Shown one piece after another: positions 26,655 through 35,697 of a stretch of 64,000 nucleotides of DNA (the first letter of the stretch is position 1; each line of letters opens with the position of its first letter). Below the pieces are notes generated by a model. It ran no database searches, was not told where the DNA came from, and worked only from the letters and a program-made list of their open reading frames with translations. This DNA comes from Pseudomonadales bacterium. Its GTDB lineage: Bacteria; Pseudomonadota; Gammaproteobacteria; Pseudomonadales; Halieaceae. The DNA lies in contig JACKNN010000001.1 of NCBI GenBank assembly GCA_024234855.1, forward strand, positions 62,001-126,000, in the 5' to 3' direction. The position numbers and the translations under genes are program-made.

Positions 26655-27027
26655 GGCTGTCGTTATTCCTCTGCAGTAAATGGCGGTGTGATGTCCGCAA
26701 CCGGATGCATTCCACCGGTGCAATACTACTCCTCACCAGCCAGCAGTTGAATTAACCCTACGCCGCTGGCGCCGCGGGTCTACAATCGCGGGTCCGTCGA
26801 AGCGTAGCAATCGATGCATTCACCGACCAGGCAGCTATTTACCACGAGCGCGGTGGGACTGGCCTGTTTTGCATAGCGGCGGCTATTACTGTCAATAACG
26901 AGATTTATTGTCGGGCAGTTCAATGATGTAAGCCGATCGATGCCGGTATCACTCCCCACGTCGTGGACCGTTCCCGATCGTGTATGTAACACTTGCGCAC
27001 ACATTGACTGACGGGAGGTATCAGAGC
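26655..27027. other. Intergenic region between divergent prenyltransferase and SDR genes
   Basis: Some 373 bp without a convincing gene. It must contain the promoters of the two divergent genes, but I see no clear -35/-10 pair, operator palindrome or RNA element in it. Short frames here lack SD signals. Confidence 0.6.
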
Positions 27028-27903
27028 ATGAAAGATTTTGCAGGAAAAGTCGCGGTTGTCACCGGTGGCGCCAGCGGCATAGGCCGCTCGCTGGTAAAGG
27101 AACTGCTCGCCGCAGGCGCGAAAGTAGTGATCGCCGACGTGGAGCAGAGCGCGCTCGATCGGGTGTTGAAGGAGTTTTCCGCGTCGGGTGAGGTGATGGG
27201 CGTGGTAACAGACGTGCGCAGCGCACAGTCCTGCGAGGCTCTGGCGTCGAAAGTGTACGCCACCCATGGCGCCTGCCACCTGCTGTTCAACAATGCCGGC
27301 GTGGCCGCCCCGTCGGCCAACGTCTGGGAAACCACCGCCAACGACTGGACCTGGGTTCACGGCGTCAATGTGCACGGCGTGATGCACGGCATCCGCGCCT
27401 TCGTCCCGCGCATGATCGCAGCGGGCGAGGAGGGGCACATCATCAACACCTCGTCCGGCGATGGCGGTGTTTCGCCGCTGCCCTACCAGTCGGTGTACGC
27501 CGCCAGCAAGGCGGCGGTTTCGTGCCTGACCGAATGCCTGGCGGCGCAGTTGCAAACCGAGGGCACAAAACTGGGGGCCTCCATTTTCTACCCCTCCGGC
27601 GGCCTGCTCGACACCGGCATCTGGACCACGGACCGCAACCGGCCGGCTGATCTGGCGCGGGAGAAACCCTACGCGCCGGTGCCAACCGTGCAGGATTTCA
27701 AGGTGGCGGCCGAAGCTGCGGGCATGGAACTGCCGATACAGGACCTCGACGAACTGGCGCGCTACTGCCTGCAGGGCATCGCCGAGCGGCGCTTTATCAT
27801 CATGATCGGCCTGGAAGGCGCTGAGGCTACGCTGCTGGACCGCGCCGCCCGCATTGGCCGGGCCGAACTGCCAATCAACCTCGCGGAAGTGCCGCAGCTG
27901 TAA
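27028..27903 (+). CDS. Classical short-chain dehydrogenase/reductase
   Basis: A 291-residue SDR oxidoreductase. The cofactor loop is VVTGGASGIGRSLV. LLFNNAGVAAP is the NNAG motif. The active site has Ser in INTSSGDGGV and Tyr-x3-Lys in YQSVYAASKAA. The frame is open from 26980, but ATG at 27028 is preceded by GGGAGGTATCAGAGC and begins MKDFAGKVAVVTGG as expected. The extended C-terminus (past about 250) is longer than in minimal SDRs. The substrate is unknown. Confidence 0.9.
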   Translation: MKDFAGKVAVVTGGASGIGRSLVKELLAAGAKVVIADVEQSALDRVLKEFSASGEVMGVVTDVRSAQSCEALASKVYATHGACHLLFNNAGVAAPSANVWETTANDWTWVHGVNVHGVMHGIRAFVPRMIAAGEEGHIINTSSGDGGVSPLPYQSVYAASKAAVSCLTECLAAQLQTEGTKLGASIFYPSGGLLDTGIWTTDRNRPADLAREKPYAPVPTVQDFKVAAEAAGMELPIQDLDELARYCLQGIAERRFIIMIGLEGAEATLLDRAARIGRAELPINLAEVPQL

Positions 27904-27929
27904 CGCGATGAGTGTTACCGGAGGAGGGC

Positions 27930-28331
27930 TCAGCTCGCTTTGTCGTCGCAGGCCTGGCAAGTCCTGAGCAACAGAATTGTTGCGCAACCCACCAGCATCA
28001 GCAAACCGGTAGCCATGCGCAGGCGATCATCGTCCAGTGCAAATATGATCGAACCGCTGCCCGCAAGCAACATGGAAACGAGCGCCACAGCCTTGGTACG
28101 GCGGGAAATACAGCGATCGAGTTCCCAGTTCCGGATCATGGGACCAAACAATTCGCTGTCCAGCAGCCGACGGTGCCAGCGCTCTGACGAACGCGCGAAA
28201 AACCAGGCCGCCAGCAGCACAAAAGGCGTACTGGGCAAGACCGGCAGCACAACCCCCAGCACGGCCAGGGCGAGAAAAACCATTCCCAGGGGTTTATAGA
28301 GCGTTTTTTTCACCGCAGCAACCAGCGGCAA
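27930..28331 (-). CDS. DUF454 / YbaN-like inner-membrane protein
   Basis: A roughly 133-residue membrane protein matching YbaN across its core, with VLGVVLPVLPSTPFVLLAAWFFARSS followed by WHRRLLDSELFGPMIRNWE. E. coli YbaN has LGVVLPVLPTTPFILLAAW at the same place. Three to four helices are predicted. The open frame starts with TTG at 28331; GTG at 28313 is also possible and fits the family N-terminus (KKTLYKPLG). Neither has a strong SD. Function of the family is unknown. Confidence 0.85.
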   Translation of the reverse strand: MPLVAAVKKTLYKPLGMVFLALAVLGVVLPVLPSTPFVLLAAWFFARSSERWHRRLLDSELFGPMIRNWELDRCISRRTKAVALVSMLLAGSGSIIFALDDDRLRMATGLLMLVGCATILLLRTCQACDDKAS

Positions 28332-28418
28332 TCGATTGTCAGCGGGGCCAATAAGGCTGGAACATGCTCCCCGTCGCGCGATGTGAGCGAAGGGCGGGGA
28401 AAAACCGACATCTTCCGA

Positions 28419-28901
28419 TCAATGATGATGCCCGCCGGCGCCATGAACGTGACCATGCGAGATTTCTTCTGTCGTTGCCGGCCGCAGATCGAGGATTTCT
28501 ATATCAAATTCCAGGTTCTGCCCGGCCAGCGGGTGGTTGGCATCGATATCGGCGTTATGGCGCCCTGCCTTGATGACAGTGACGGCCCTCATCCCCTCGG
28601 CGGTATTCAACTGCACGACGTTACCCGCCTGCAATTTGCCTTTGAAAGCGAGGTGTTTGACCGGCACGCGCTGGATTTTTCCAGGGTCGCGCGCGCCAAA
28701 TGCTTCCGCGGGCTTGAGACGGGCAGTGAAAACATCGCCCGCCTCCCGGCCGGACAGCGCGGATTCCAGGCCGCGGATGAGGTTACCTGCACCGTGCAGG
28801 TACACATTCGGCTCGGACCCGCGCGACGACTCCAGCTCCGTGCCGGCCTCGTTGCGCAGGGTGTAGTGGAAACTTACGACGGTTCCGGACTCAATTTTCA
28901 C
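28419..28901 (-). CDS. FKBP-type peptidyl-prolyl isomerase, SlyD-like with His tail
   Basis: A 160-residue protein of the SlyD/FkpB group. VKIESGTVVSFHYTL leads into YLHGAGNLIRGLESALSGREAGD, the conserved entry to the FKBP fold. The IF (chaperone) insert follows, containing KHLAFKGKLQAGN. The C-terminus HGHVHGAGGHHH is His-rich like SlyD tails that bind nickel. Start GTG at 28901 matches the family N-terminus; the frame extends to a TTG at 28934. It acts in the cytoplasm as a prolyl isomerase and folding factor. A link to nickel delivery is possible but no nickel enzyme is nearby. Confidence 0.9.
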   Translation of the reverse strand: MKIESGTVVSFHYTLRNEAGTELESSRGSEPNVYLHGAGNLIRGLESALSGREAGDVFTARLKPAEAFGARDPGKIQRVPVKHLAFKGKLQAGNVVQLNTAEGMRAVTVIKAGRHNADIDANHPLAGQNLEFDIEILDLRPATTEEISHGHVHGAGGHHH

Positions 28902-29318
28902 GTGACGGTCTCTTGTGGGTTGTACAGCAGACAATTTGAAGCTGGGAAAATACCCCAGCAGCGCCCGACTGCCAAGCAGTATTCACACCGCCGCACCACG
29001 TTCGCGCCGGTCACCCACTTTGCTGTCGCAGCCGATTGATCCACGCCACAGGCCGCCAGAGAAAACTGCTGAAACACAAATAAAGTTCGGCCCTGAGCCG
29101 TGTGCAGTAGCGCGGTTCAGACTGCAGGGAATGTCACTTACCTTACAACCGGGCGAAAAACGGTAGAATACAAAAACCACCTTTGCTAAAACTAATCCGC
29201 AATTGCATCCACGGCGGTGGAAACTTGGTATTGTTGCCCCGGGGTCGGGCCGAAGGGCGTGGCCCGGTGCCGCCGTGGCGCCCCGGCCCCAAAGCGAAGC
29301 CAGAAGGATGTATTTGCC
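28902..29318. other. Intergenic region between slyD-like gene and glycosyltransferase
   Basis: Some 417 bp between divergent genes. Apart from a candidate sigma-70 promoter at 29142-29169, I see no supported gene. Frames at 29183-29476 and the 5' part of 29217-29318 lack SD sequences and conserved features. GGGGCGCCACGGCGGCACCGGG-like GC-rich inverted segments at about 29250-29290 could form structure in the 5' leader of the glycosyltransferase mRNA. Confidence 0.5.
29142..29169 (+). promoter_or_regulatory. Candidate sigma-70 promoter for the glycosyltransferase/GtrA operon
   Basis: CTTACA (29142-29147) and TAGAAT (29164-29169) are separated by 16 bp in an otherwise non-coding stretch about 150 bp upstream of the GT2 start. 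Each hexamer differs from consensus at two positions or fewer. No experimental support. Confidence 0.4.
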
Positions 29319-30314
29319 GTGAACAGAAACACCGTGGACAGGACAACCGCCAGCCCATTGATTTCCGTTGTTGTCCCTTTTTTCAACGAGGAACCGGCGA
29401 TCGAGCAGTTCTTCCGGCAGCTAGCCGACGCCCTGGAAGGCATCGAGGCCGAGTGGGAAATTGTCTGTGTCGATGACGGCAGTCGCGATCACACACTGCA
29501 ATACCTGGTCGCCGAAGCCAGGGCGAACCCGCGTGTAAAAGTACTTGAACTGTCCCGCAATTTTGGCAAGGAATCGGCCCTCACGGCGGGCATCGAAGCG
29601 GCTACCGGGGATGTCCTGGTGCTCATCGATGCGGACCTGCAGGACCCGCCGTCCCTGATTGGCCAGATGCTGGCCAGGTGGCGCGAGGGCTACGATGTCG
29701 TGTACGGCGTGCGCCAGTCACGCGACCACGACAGCCTTGGCAAGCGCATCACCGCCAACGGCTTTTACCGTCTTTTCAACAGGCTGACCCCGACGCCGGT
29801 GCCGGCAAACGCCGGCGACTTCAGGCTGATGGACAGGCGGGTGGCAGATCGCCTGCGCGAACTACCCGAGCGGACCCGCTTCATGAAGGGGCTGTTTGCC
29901 TGGGTAGGATTCAAGTCCACCGCCATTGCCTACCACCGGCCGGGGCGGGAAGCGGGGCAATCGGCGTGGAGTTACTGGAAGCTGTGGAACTTCGCCCTGG
30001 ACGGTCTCACCTCCTTTTCGACCATGCCGCTGCGGGTGTGGACTTATGTCGGCCTCGGTGTGTCGGTGTTGTCGTTTCTCTACGCCACCTTCCTGATATT
30101 CCGCACCCTCGTGGCCGGGGTCGATCTGCCCGGCTATGCCTCGCTGATGGTCGTGATTTTATTCCTGGGCGGCATACAGCTGATCAGCCTCGGGGTTATC
30201 GGGGAGTATCTTGGCAGGGTGTTTATCGAGGTCAAGCAGCGCCCGGTCTACCTGGTCGATCGGATATACCACTTCGCCCCGAGTGATCCCGAAACGCCGG
30301 ATGGCGAATCCTGA
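29319..30314 (+). CDS. Family 2 glycosyltransferase, GtrB/DPM1-like (polyprenyl-phosphate sugar transferase)
   Basis: A 331-residue membrane glycosyltransferase. SPLISVVVPFFNEE begins the GT-A fold; EIVCVDDGSRD and IDADLQDPPSLI hold the metal- and sugar-binding Asp residues. Two C-terminal helices (YVGLGVSVLSFLYATFLIF and YASLMVVILFLGG) are typical of GtrB/ArnC-type enzymes, which load a sugar onto undecaprenyl phosphate. Start is GTG at 29319 with AAGGATG upstream; the frame runs open from 29217. The GtrA-family flippase gene begins 3 bp after its stop, the usual GtrB-GtrA pair used in O-antigen or teichoic acid decoration. Confidence 0.88.
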   Translation: MNRNTVDRTTASPLISVVVPFFNEEPAIEQFFRQLADALEGIEAEWEIVCVDDGSRDHTLQYLVAEARANPRVKVLELSRNFGKESALTAGIEAATGDVLVLIDADLQDPPSLIGQMLARWREGYDVVYGVRQSRDHDSLGKRITANGFYRLFNRLTPTPVPANAGDFRLMDRRVADRLRELPERTRFMKGLFAWVGFKSTAIAYHRPGREAGQSAWSYWKLWNFALDGLTSFSTMPLRVWTYVGLGVSVLSFLYATFLIFRTLVAGVDLPGYASLMVVILFLGGIQLISLGVIGEYLGRVFIEVKQRPVYLVDRIYHFAPSDPETPDGES

Positions 30315-30317
30315 CGC

Positions 30318-30776
30318 ATGAGTGCCGCTGAGCGCACCGGCGGGACGGCCCGCCCGGACAGCATTTCGGGGCAGTTGCCAGGCGAGCTGACACGATTCGC
30401 GCTGGTCGGCGCCCTGGCCTCCTGCACCCACTATGTGATCGCACTGCTGTCGGCCGGCCATATCACACTGTACGGCGCCAACCTGCTGGGCTACATGGCC
30501 GCGGTCGCCATTTCCTATTTCGGCCACCAGCGGTATTCCTTCCGGCTGGCCGCCCAGGACATATCCCATAGTTCGCAGCTGCCGCGATTCGTGCTGGGCT
30601 CGCTCAGCGGGCTGGCCCTGAGTTATCTGTTACTGGCCTTGGCGCGACAGGTGCTGGACGCGCCCAACTGGCTGGCGCTGGCGCTGGCGGTGGGTTTGGT
30701 ACCGGTGTACGCCTTCCTTTTCAACAAACGCTTCGTGTTTCGCTCCGCTGCCAACCAGCGCGGACAGGAGTCATGA
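30318..30776 (+). CDS. GtrA-family membrane protein (putative lipid-linked sugar flippase)
   Basis: A 152-residue protein with four membrane helices. The segments RFALVGALASCTHYVIALL, GYMAAVAISYFGHQRYSF and YAFLFNKRFVFRS are characteristic of GtrA-like proteins. They are believed to flip the polyprenyl-phosphate-linked sugar made by the partner GT2 enzyme, encoded 3 bp upstream. The last codons overlap the next gene by 4 bp (ATGA), so the peptidase may be cotranslated. Confidence 0.85.
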   Translation: MSAAERTGGTARPDSISGQLPGELTRFALVGALASCTHYVIALLSAGHITLYGANLLGYMAAVAISYFGHQRYSFRLAAQDISHSSQLPRFVLGSLSGLALSYLLLALARQVLDAPNWLALALAVGLVPVYAFLFNKRFVFRSAANQRGQES

Positions 30777-32485
30777 CTTTGCTCAGGAAAACAGTATCAA
30801 TAGTGGCGCTGACGGCGTTCATCGCCGCTTGCTCCGGCAGTGACGAAGGCAACATCGGCCGGCTCGGCCGGCTGGGACAGGATGACCTGAAAGACATATT
30901 CGCAGAGTTGCACGAGCACATTGCCGTCCTGGCTTCGGATGAGTTCGGCGGCCGCGCTCCGGTCACTGAAGGTGAGGCGCTGACGACCGCCTATCTCGTA
31001 CAGCAGTTCAGGGCACTGGGCCTGGCGCCCGGCAACGGCGACAGCTACTTGCAGCCCGTACCGGTAACGGAGCTTAGAACGGATGCAAATGTCTCCCTTG
31101 CGGTGCGAGGCAGGGACTTCAACGCGGAGCTGACGTTTGGCGATGACATGGTCGTCAGCACCGAGCGCCAGGTAGTAAGCACCGCCCTTGTGGACAGCGA
31201 AATAGTGTTCATCGGCTACGGCATAGTCGCGCCAGAGCGGAACTGGAATGACTACGCGGGCGTGGACGTGAAAGGCAAAACGGTCCTGATCCTGGTCAAC
31301 GACCCCGGCTATGCGACGCAGGATGAGTCACTGTTCAACGGTAATGCCATGACCTGGTACGGCCGCTGGGTGTACAAGTACGAGGAGGCGGCCAGGCAAG
31401 GGGCCGCCGGCGCCCTGCTCATCCACGATACCGGCGCCGCAGCCTACGGCTGGGAGGTGGTGTACAACGGCTGGTCCGGGCCGCAAATCAGTCTTACCGC
31501 GGCTGACAGTAACCGGGACAAGAGCGAGGTTATCGGCTGGCTCTCCCAGGCGTCGGCGCGCAGCCTCTTCGCCGCCGCGGGCATCGACTATGACGAGCAG
31601 GTGGCGGCCGCCGCCAGGCCCGGCTTTCGCGCGCTGCCCCTGGGGGACTTCAGGGCCAGCATTACCCTGCGCAATACCCTGCGCAACTCGACGTCAGATA
31701 ACGTGATAGCGATTATCCCCGGCAGCCAAAGACCGGATGAAACGATCATCTACACGGCGCACTGGGATCACCTCGGGACCAACCCACAGGTAGCGGGCGA
31801 TAATATTTACAACGGTGCCCAGGACAATGCCAGCGGCACCGCGGGGCTGCTCTCCCTGGCCCGCCTGTTCAGCGAACTGCCGGAGCCGCCCGAGCGCACG
31901 GTCGTCTTTCTGGCAGTTACTGCCGAGGAAGCCGGCCTGCTGGGCTCCCGGTGGTACACCGACAACCCGCTTTACCCGCTGGCGACGACCGTGGCCAACC
32001 TGAACATGGACGGACTGGGAGTTTACGGTCCCATGCGCGACATGGTGATCGTGGGATACGGCAACAGCGAACTCGAGGATTACCTCGCCGCGGCGGTGGC
32101 CAGGCAAAAAGGTCGCTACGTGGCCGCGGAACCTCATCCGGAGCGCGGCTATTACTACCGTTCCGACCATTTCAATTTTGCCCGCCACGGGGTGCCCGCC
32201 CTGTATGCAAAGTCCGGAGAGGACAGCCTGGATCACGGCGCCGAGTGGGGCGCAAGCCAATCGCAGGAGTACACCGACAAGCGCTACCATACTGTGCACG
32301 ACGACTACGACCCGACCTGGGACCTCAGTGGCGCGGCGCTGGATATCATGCTCTATTTCGATATCGGCCTGCGATTGAGTATGGAGTCGACGTTTCCGGA
32401 CTGGTATCCGGCAGCTGAGTTCAAGGAGGTCCGCGATGCCAGCGCGGTAACGCGACAACCGCCACGCGCAGCGGGAAACAGGTGA
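30773..32485 (+). CDS. M28-family zinc aminopeptidase lipoprotein
   Basis: A 570-residue exported metallopeptidase. The signal peptide ends in a lipobox, FIAACSGSDEG, giving acylation at Cys20. A PA-like insert appears to occupy about 145-290. The M28 zinc motifs are visible: AHWDHLGTN (His, Asp), QDNASGTAGLL (Asp bridging two zincs), AVTAEEAGLLGS (Glu-Glu, one catalytic and one ligand), MDGLG (Asp) and YRSDHFNFARHGVPAL (His). Family members remove N-terminal amino acids from peptides in the periplasm. The start overlaps gtrA by 4 bp. Confidence 0.9.
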   Translation: MTLLRKTVSIVALTAFIAACSGSDEGNIGRLGRLGQDDLKDIFAELHEHIAVLASDEFGGRAPVTEGEALTTAYLVQQFRALGLAPGNGDSYLQPVPVTELRTDANVSLAVRGRDFNAELTFGDDMVVSTERQVVSTALVDSEIVFIGYGIVAPERNWNDYAGVDVKGKTVLILVNDPGYATQDESLFNGNAMTWYGRWVYKYEEAARQGAAGALLIHDTGAAAYGWEVVYNGWSGPQISLTAADSNRDKSEVIGWLSQASARSLFAAAGIDYDEQVAAAARPGFRALPLGDFRASITLRNTLRNSTSDNVIAIIPGSQRPDETIIYTAHWDHLGTNPQVAGDNIYNGAQDNASGTAGLLSLARLFSELPEPPERTVVFLAVTAEEAGLLGSRWYTDNPLYPLATTVANLNMDGLGVYGPMRDMVIVGYGNSELEDYLAAAVARQKGRYVAAEPHPERGYYYRSDHFNFARHGVPALYAKSGEDSLDHGAEWGASQSQEYTDKRYHTVHDDYDPTWDLSGAALDIMLYFDIGLRLSMESTFPDWYPAAEFKEVRDASAVTRQPPRAAGNR

Positions 32486-32540
32486 TACCGTAAACGCACT
32501 GCGGCAGGCACTCGCCAACCCCCTGGCCCCCATGCGGAAA

Positions 32541-32564
32541 CCAGGGATGCGCTGCTATCCCTGG
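32541..32564. terminator. Possible bidirectional hairpin between convergent genes
   Basis: CCAGGGAT (32541-32548) and ATCCCTGG (32557-32564) form an 8-bp stem with an 8-nt loop between the M28 gene and the small convergent gene, overlapping the latter's stop codon. No T-tract follows on either strand, so termination is only a possibility. Confidence 0.3.
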
Positions 32565-32773
32565 GTGGACCCGGGGGCCGGCTGGTCCCGGGCGAAATCC
32601 TCGGCATAGCGCTCAATCCACTCCAGCGCAGCCTCATCGTAGCTGAGCCGCCGGCCCTCCCTGCGCATCACTTCGCGCCGGTACCTGCGGATATGGCTGC
32701 ACTGCGCTTCCATCCGCCCCAGGAAGGTATCCGCGGATTCCCCCTCGCACTTCTTGCTCAATCCCTGCTCCAT
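32555..32773 (-). CDS. Small conserved-looking cytoplasmic protein
   Basis: A 72-residue, charged, helical protein (SADTFLGRMEAQCSHIRRYR, then EAALEWIERYAEDFARD). I recall similar short proteins with a WIERYAEDFA-like C-terminus annotated as hypothetical in gammaproteobacteria, but cannot name a family. ATG at 32773 is preceded by GGTGATGGTGG. No membrane segments or cofactor motifs. Function unknown. Confidence 0.6.
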   Translation of the reverse strand: MEQGLSKKCEGESADTFLGRMEAQCSHIRRYRREVMRREGRRLSYDEAALEWIERYAEDFARDQPAPGSTQG

Positions 32774-33058
32774 GGTCCACCATCACCCGGAAAGGCCTGT
32801 TACCAGTCAGTTTCATAGCAGTTATGGCAGGACCAGGCACCCACCGGCGGCAAAATTTGTGAAGAAGTGCACACAAAGTGCGCCACCTTTATTCTCATTT
32901 GCGGCGTGTTACCGGTTCAGGCCGGTCCGGCGGCAGGGTGCCCGGCCACTGACAACCGTGGCCTGCCTCGCCCGGTATTTTCACCATATCGCCAGGCCGA
33001 TCATGCGTGTAATATCGCGCGCCGACGGGCCATAGCCCAGGATGTCAGGGGAAAACCG

Positions 33059-34279
33059 GTGCTTGATACGCTATTGATCTGTCTTGCTGTGCTGGCCTTT
33101 CTCGCCATCGTGCTGGAGGATGCCATTCACGTCGACAAGGCCAAGTCGACACTCTTCCTGGGTACGCTCAGCTGGATCCTGCTATTTACCCTCGGCCACG
33201 ACCACCAGACAGTAAGCACCGCGTTTTCCGAGAATATTCTCGATATCGCCTCGCTGTGGCTATTCCTGTTTGCCGCCATGACCTTTGTGGCCTACCTCAA
33301 CCAGCATGGCATGGTGGAGGCCCTGGTCTATCGCCTGCTGCCCGCCAACATGCCGCAAAAAGCCCTGCTGCCGTTCGTCGCCGTCTTTGCCTTCGTCTTC
33401 TCCTCGTTCTGCGACAACATCACCACCACGCTGGTAACAGTCGCCCTGATCCAGTCCCTGCGGCTGCCCGCGAGGAACAATATCAAGCTGGCGGTAATGG
33501 CCGTGTTCGCGATCAATTCCGGCGGCGCCGCCCTGATCACCGGTGACGTCACCACCCTGATGATTTTCACCTCGGGCAAGGTGGGCATAGGCGACCTCTT
33601 CGCCATCATCGGGCCCGGGTTGACAGGTTGTTTGCTCCTTGCCACCCTGCTGATGCCGGGCTTCGAGGGCCAGCTCAAGCTGGAACGCGTCGTCACCCGG
33701 GCCTCACCCTTTGATGCCTGCGTGGCAGTGATATTTATCACGACGATTCTGCTGACACTGCTGATAAACCTGGTAGTACATGTGCCGCCGCTGCTGGTTT
33801 TCATGTTCGGACTGTCCCTGGTATTCCTGCTGTCGCGGTTTATGTCCCGCGAGGAGTCCGAACTGCCCATCATCGATTACATTCGCAAGATCGAGTTCGA
33901 TACCCTGCTGTTTTTCCTGGGAATCCTGCTGGTGGTCGGCATGCTGAAAGAAATCGGTACGCTCAACGCCATTACCGATTTGTATGACGCATTTTCTCCC
34001 TCTGTCGCCAATTTCCTGATCGGCTGCATCTCGGCGATCATCGACAACGTGCCCCTCACGGCCGCGGTACTGAAATCAAATCTGGATATGCCGCTGAGGG
34101 AATGGCTGGGCTTCACCTATAGCGTCGGCGTGGGCGGCTCTTTGCTGGCGATCGGTTCAGCCGCGGGGGTTCTGATGATGAGCAAAATCGAGGGACTGGG
34201 CTTTATAAGCTACCTGCGCTTTACCCCGCACCTGGTGGTGGCGTACTCGGTGGGCTACGGCCTGATCCTGCTGCTGTGA
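33059..34279 (+). CDS. nhaD: NhaD-type sodium:proton antiporter
   Basis: A 406-residue inner-membrane antiporter with about 12 helices. SSFCDNITTTLVTVALIQ and AINSGGAALITGDVTTLMIF are signature segments of the NhaD/arsB-like ion transporter fold, and ISAIIDNVPLTAAVL carries the second inverted-repeat motif. NhaD exchanges Na+ or Li+ for H+ in alkaline or marine conditions. The frame is open from 32867, but GTG at 33059 has AGGGGA 7 nt upstream and begins the first helix, LDTLLICLAVLAFLAIVLEDA. It stands alone in transcription, with 285 bp of non-coding DNA upstream. Confidence 0.92.
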   Translation: MLDTLLICLAVLAFLAIVLEDAIHVDKAKSTLFLGTLSWILLFTLGHDHQTVSTAFSENILDIASLWLFLFAAMTFVAYLNQHGMVEALVYRLLPANMPQKALLPFVAVFAFVFSSFCDNITTTLVTVALIQSLRLPARNNIKLAVMAVFAINSGGAALITGDVTTLMIFTSGKVGIGDLFAIIGPGLTGCLLLATLLMPGFEGQLKLERVVTRASPFDACVAVIFITTILLTLLINLVVHVPPLLVFMFGLSLVFLLSRFMSREESELPIIDYIRKIEFDTLLFFLGILLVVGMLKEIGTLNAITDLYDAFSPSVANFLIGCISAIIDNVPLTAAVLKSNLDMPLREWLGFTYSVGVGGSLLAIGSAAGVLMMSKIEGLGFISYLRFTPHLVVAYSVGYGLILLL

Positions 34280-34304
34280 TGCGGCAGGCCGGGTTGCTGC
34301 CTGG

Positions 34305-35441
34305 TCAGCCGTCTATCTCAGGCGCCCTGGGATCGCTGCTCTCCTGCAGCAGCAGGCCCGGAAATACGTCGCTGCCCTCGATGCCGATGTTGAACAGGGC
34401 ATAGCCTGACAACACGATCTGGGGCACGGCCATGCCGATCACGGTACCCCCCCTGCGGGCGAGGATCGGGGTTTCCTTGTCGTAACCCGGTGCGTGAATC
34501 GTACCCAGTTTGTCTCCGGCCTCCACCCTGGCCCCGATATCCACCTCGGGAAAGAAAAACCCACCGCCACGCAGTGGCACCCGCTCCCAGTAAGTGCGAC
34601 GAAAAATACTGTTGAACGGTATCGTTTTCGCCGGCGTCTGCAGAATGCCCATCCACGCCATGACGCTGAGCACGCCGTCCGCCCCCACCCGGGCTGCCTC
34701 GGGGTCAAACCGGTGGGGTCCGCCGGCTTCATAGATAATGGCATCCAGGCCAAATTCGCTGGCCTCGCGCCGCAGGCTTCCCCGCGGACCGTCGCCCAGC
34801 ACAACCACGCCACTGCCAAAGTGCCGGGCCATATCCACGGCGCTGGGGCGATCAACCGTCACCCGTATCTGGGGCGTGTTGAGCCGGGAAAAGGATCCGG
34901 TGTGCAGGTCGATCAGGGCCTTGCAATGCGTGCTCACCAGCTTGAAAACGCTGCCGGCGACGATGGAGGAAAGGCTGCCATCCCGGCGCCCGGGAAAGAG
35001 GCGGTTGAGGTCGCGGCGATCCGCCATGTAACGCTCGCCGCTGCGAATGCCGGACAGGTTGATCATGGGGAGGATAATCACGCTGCCGCTCATACCGGCG
35101 GGATCGAGTTCAGAAAACACGCGTCGCGCGATTTCCACGCCGTTGATTTCGTCCCCGTGGATACCGGCAGTGAGGCACAATGCGGGCCCCTCGGCCTGTC
35201 CGTGCACCACCCAGACTGACGAATTGACGAAGGACGAGTCGAAATCCTGGTCTTCCTCCAGCAGGAAAGCGCTCTTATTGCCCGGCAGTACCGCGTGATC
35301 CAGGATCAGCAGCGGCCCCCAGGGCGCCGCGGCTGTCTCTGACGCGACGACACCGTCGACCGATTCGTCCTGGGCAACAACCGGGGTCATGCAAAGCGAC
35401 AGCAGTAACACGCCGCCAAGCCAGCGCAACGCCCGCAGCAT
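34305..35441 (-). CDS. Exported succinylglutamate desuccinylase/aspartoacylase-family deacylase
   Basis: A 378-residue protein of the AstE/AspA branch of zinc carboxypeptidase-like (M14) hydrolases. AGIHGDEINGVEIARRV holds the His and Glu zinc ligands, and LIDLHTGSF holds the second His. The C-terminus (about 280-360) has the lipoyl-like beta-hairpin seen in this subgroup: VDIGARVEAGDKLGTI and ARRGGTVIGMAV. A signal peptide starts at the ATG at 35441 (LGGVLLLSLCMTPVVAQ); the frame runs open to 35552. Export is unusual for AstE/AspA enzymes. The substrate is unknown. Confidence 0.85.
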   Translation of the reverse strand: MLRALRWLGGVLLLSLCMTPVVAQDESVDGVVASETAAAPWGPLLILDHAVLPGNKSAFLLEEDQDFDSSFVNSSVWVVHGQAEGPALCLTAGIHGDEINGVEIARRVFSELDPAGMSGSVIILPMINLSGIRSGERYMADRRDLNRLFPGRRDGSLSSIVAGSVFKLVSTHCKALIDLHTGSFSRLNTPQIRVTVDRPSAVDMARHFGSGVVVLGDGPRGSLRREASEFGLDAIIYEAGGPHRFDPEAARVGADGVLSVMAWMGILQTPAKTIPFNSIFRRTYWERVPLRGGGFFFPEVDIGARVEAGDKLGTIHAPGYDKETPILARRGGTVIGMAVPQIVLSGYALFNIGIEGSDVFPGLLLQESSDPRAPEIDG

Positions 35442-35697
35442 GTCCAGCCCACCGGTACCTGTCCACGGCCGATACCAGCGGCAATCAGGACGTGCGCGTC
35501 CCGCCCCGGCCGCGCCGGGGTGAGAATTACCAGTGTATGCCAGGTACGCCATATTGGCCTCCGGAAACTGCCGCTGATTCTACAGCAGCCCCCCGGCAGG
35601 TTGTAGCCATGTCTACCCGCAGCACGCGGCGTGGCCAGAGTTTTTCCGGCGGATGAAACTCTATACAATGCCACCCCGCATCAACGGAGGACGCACA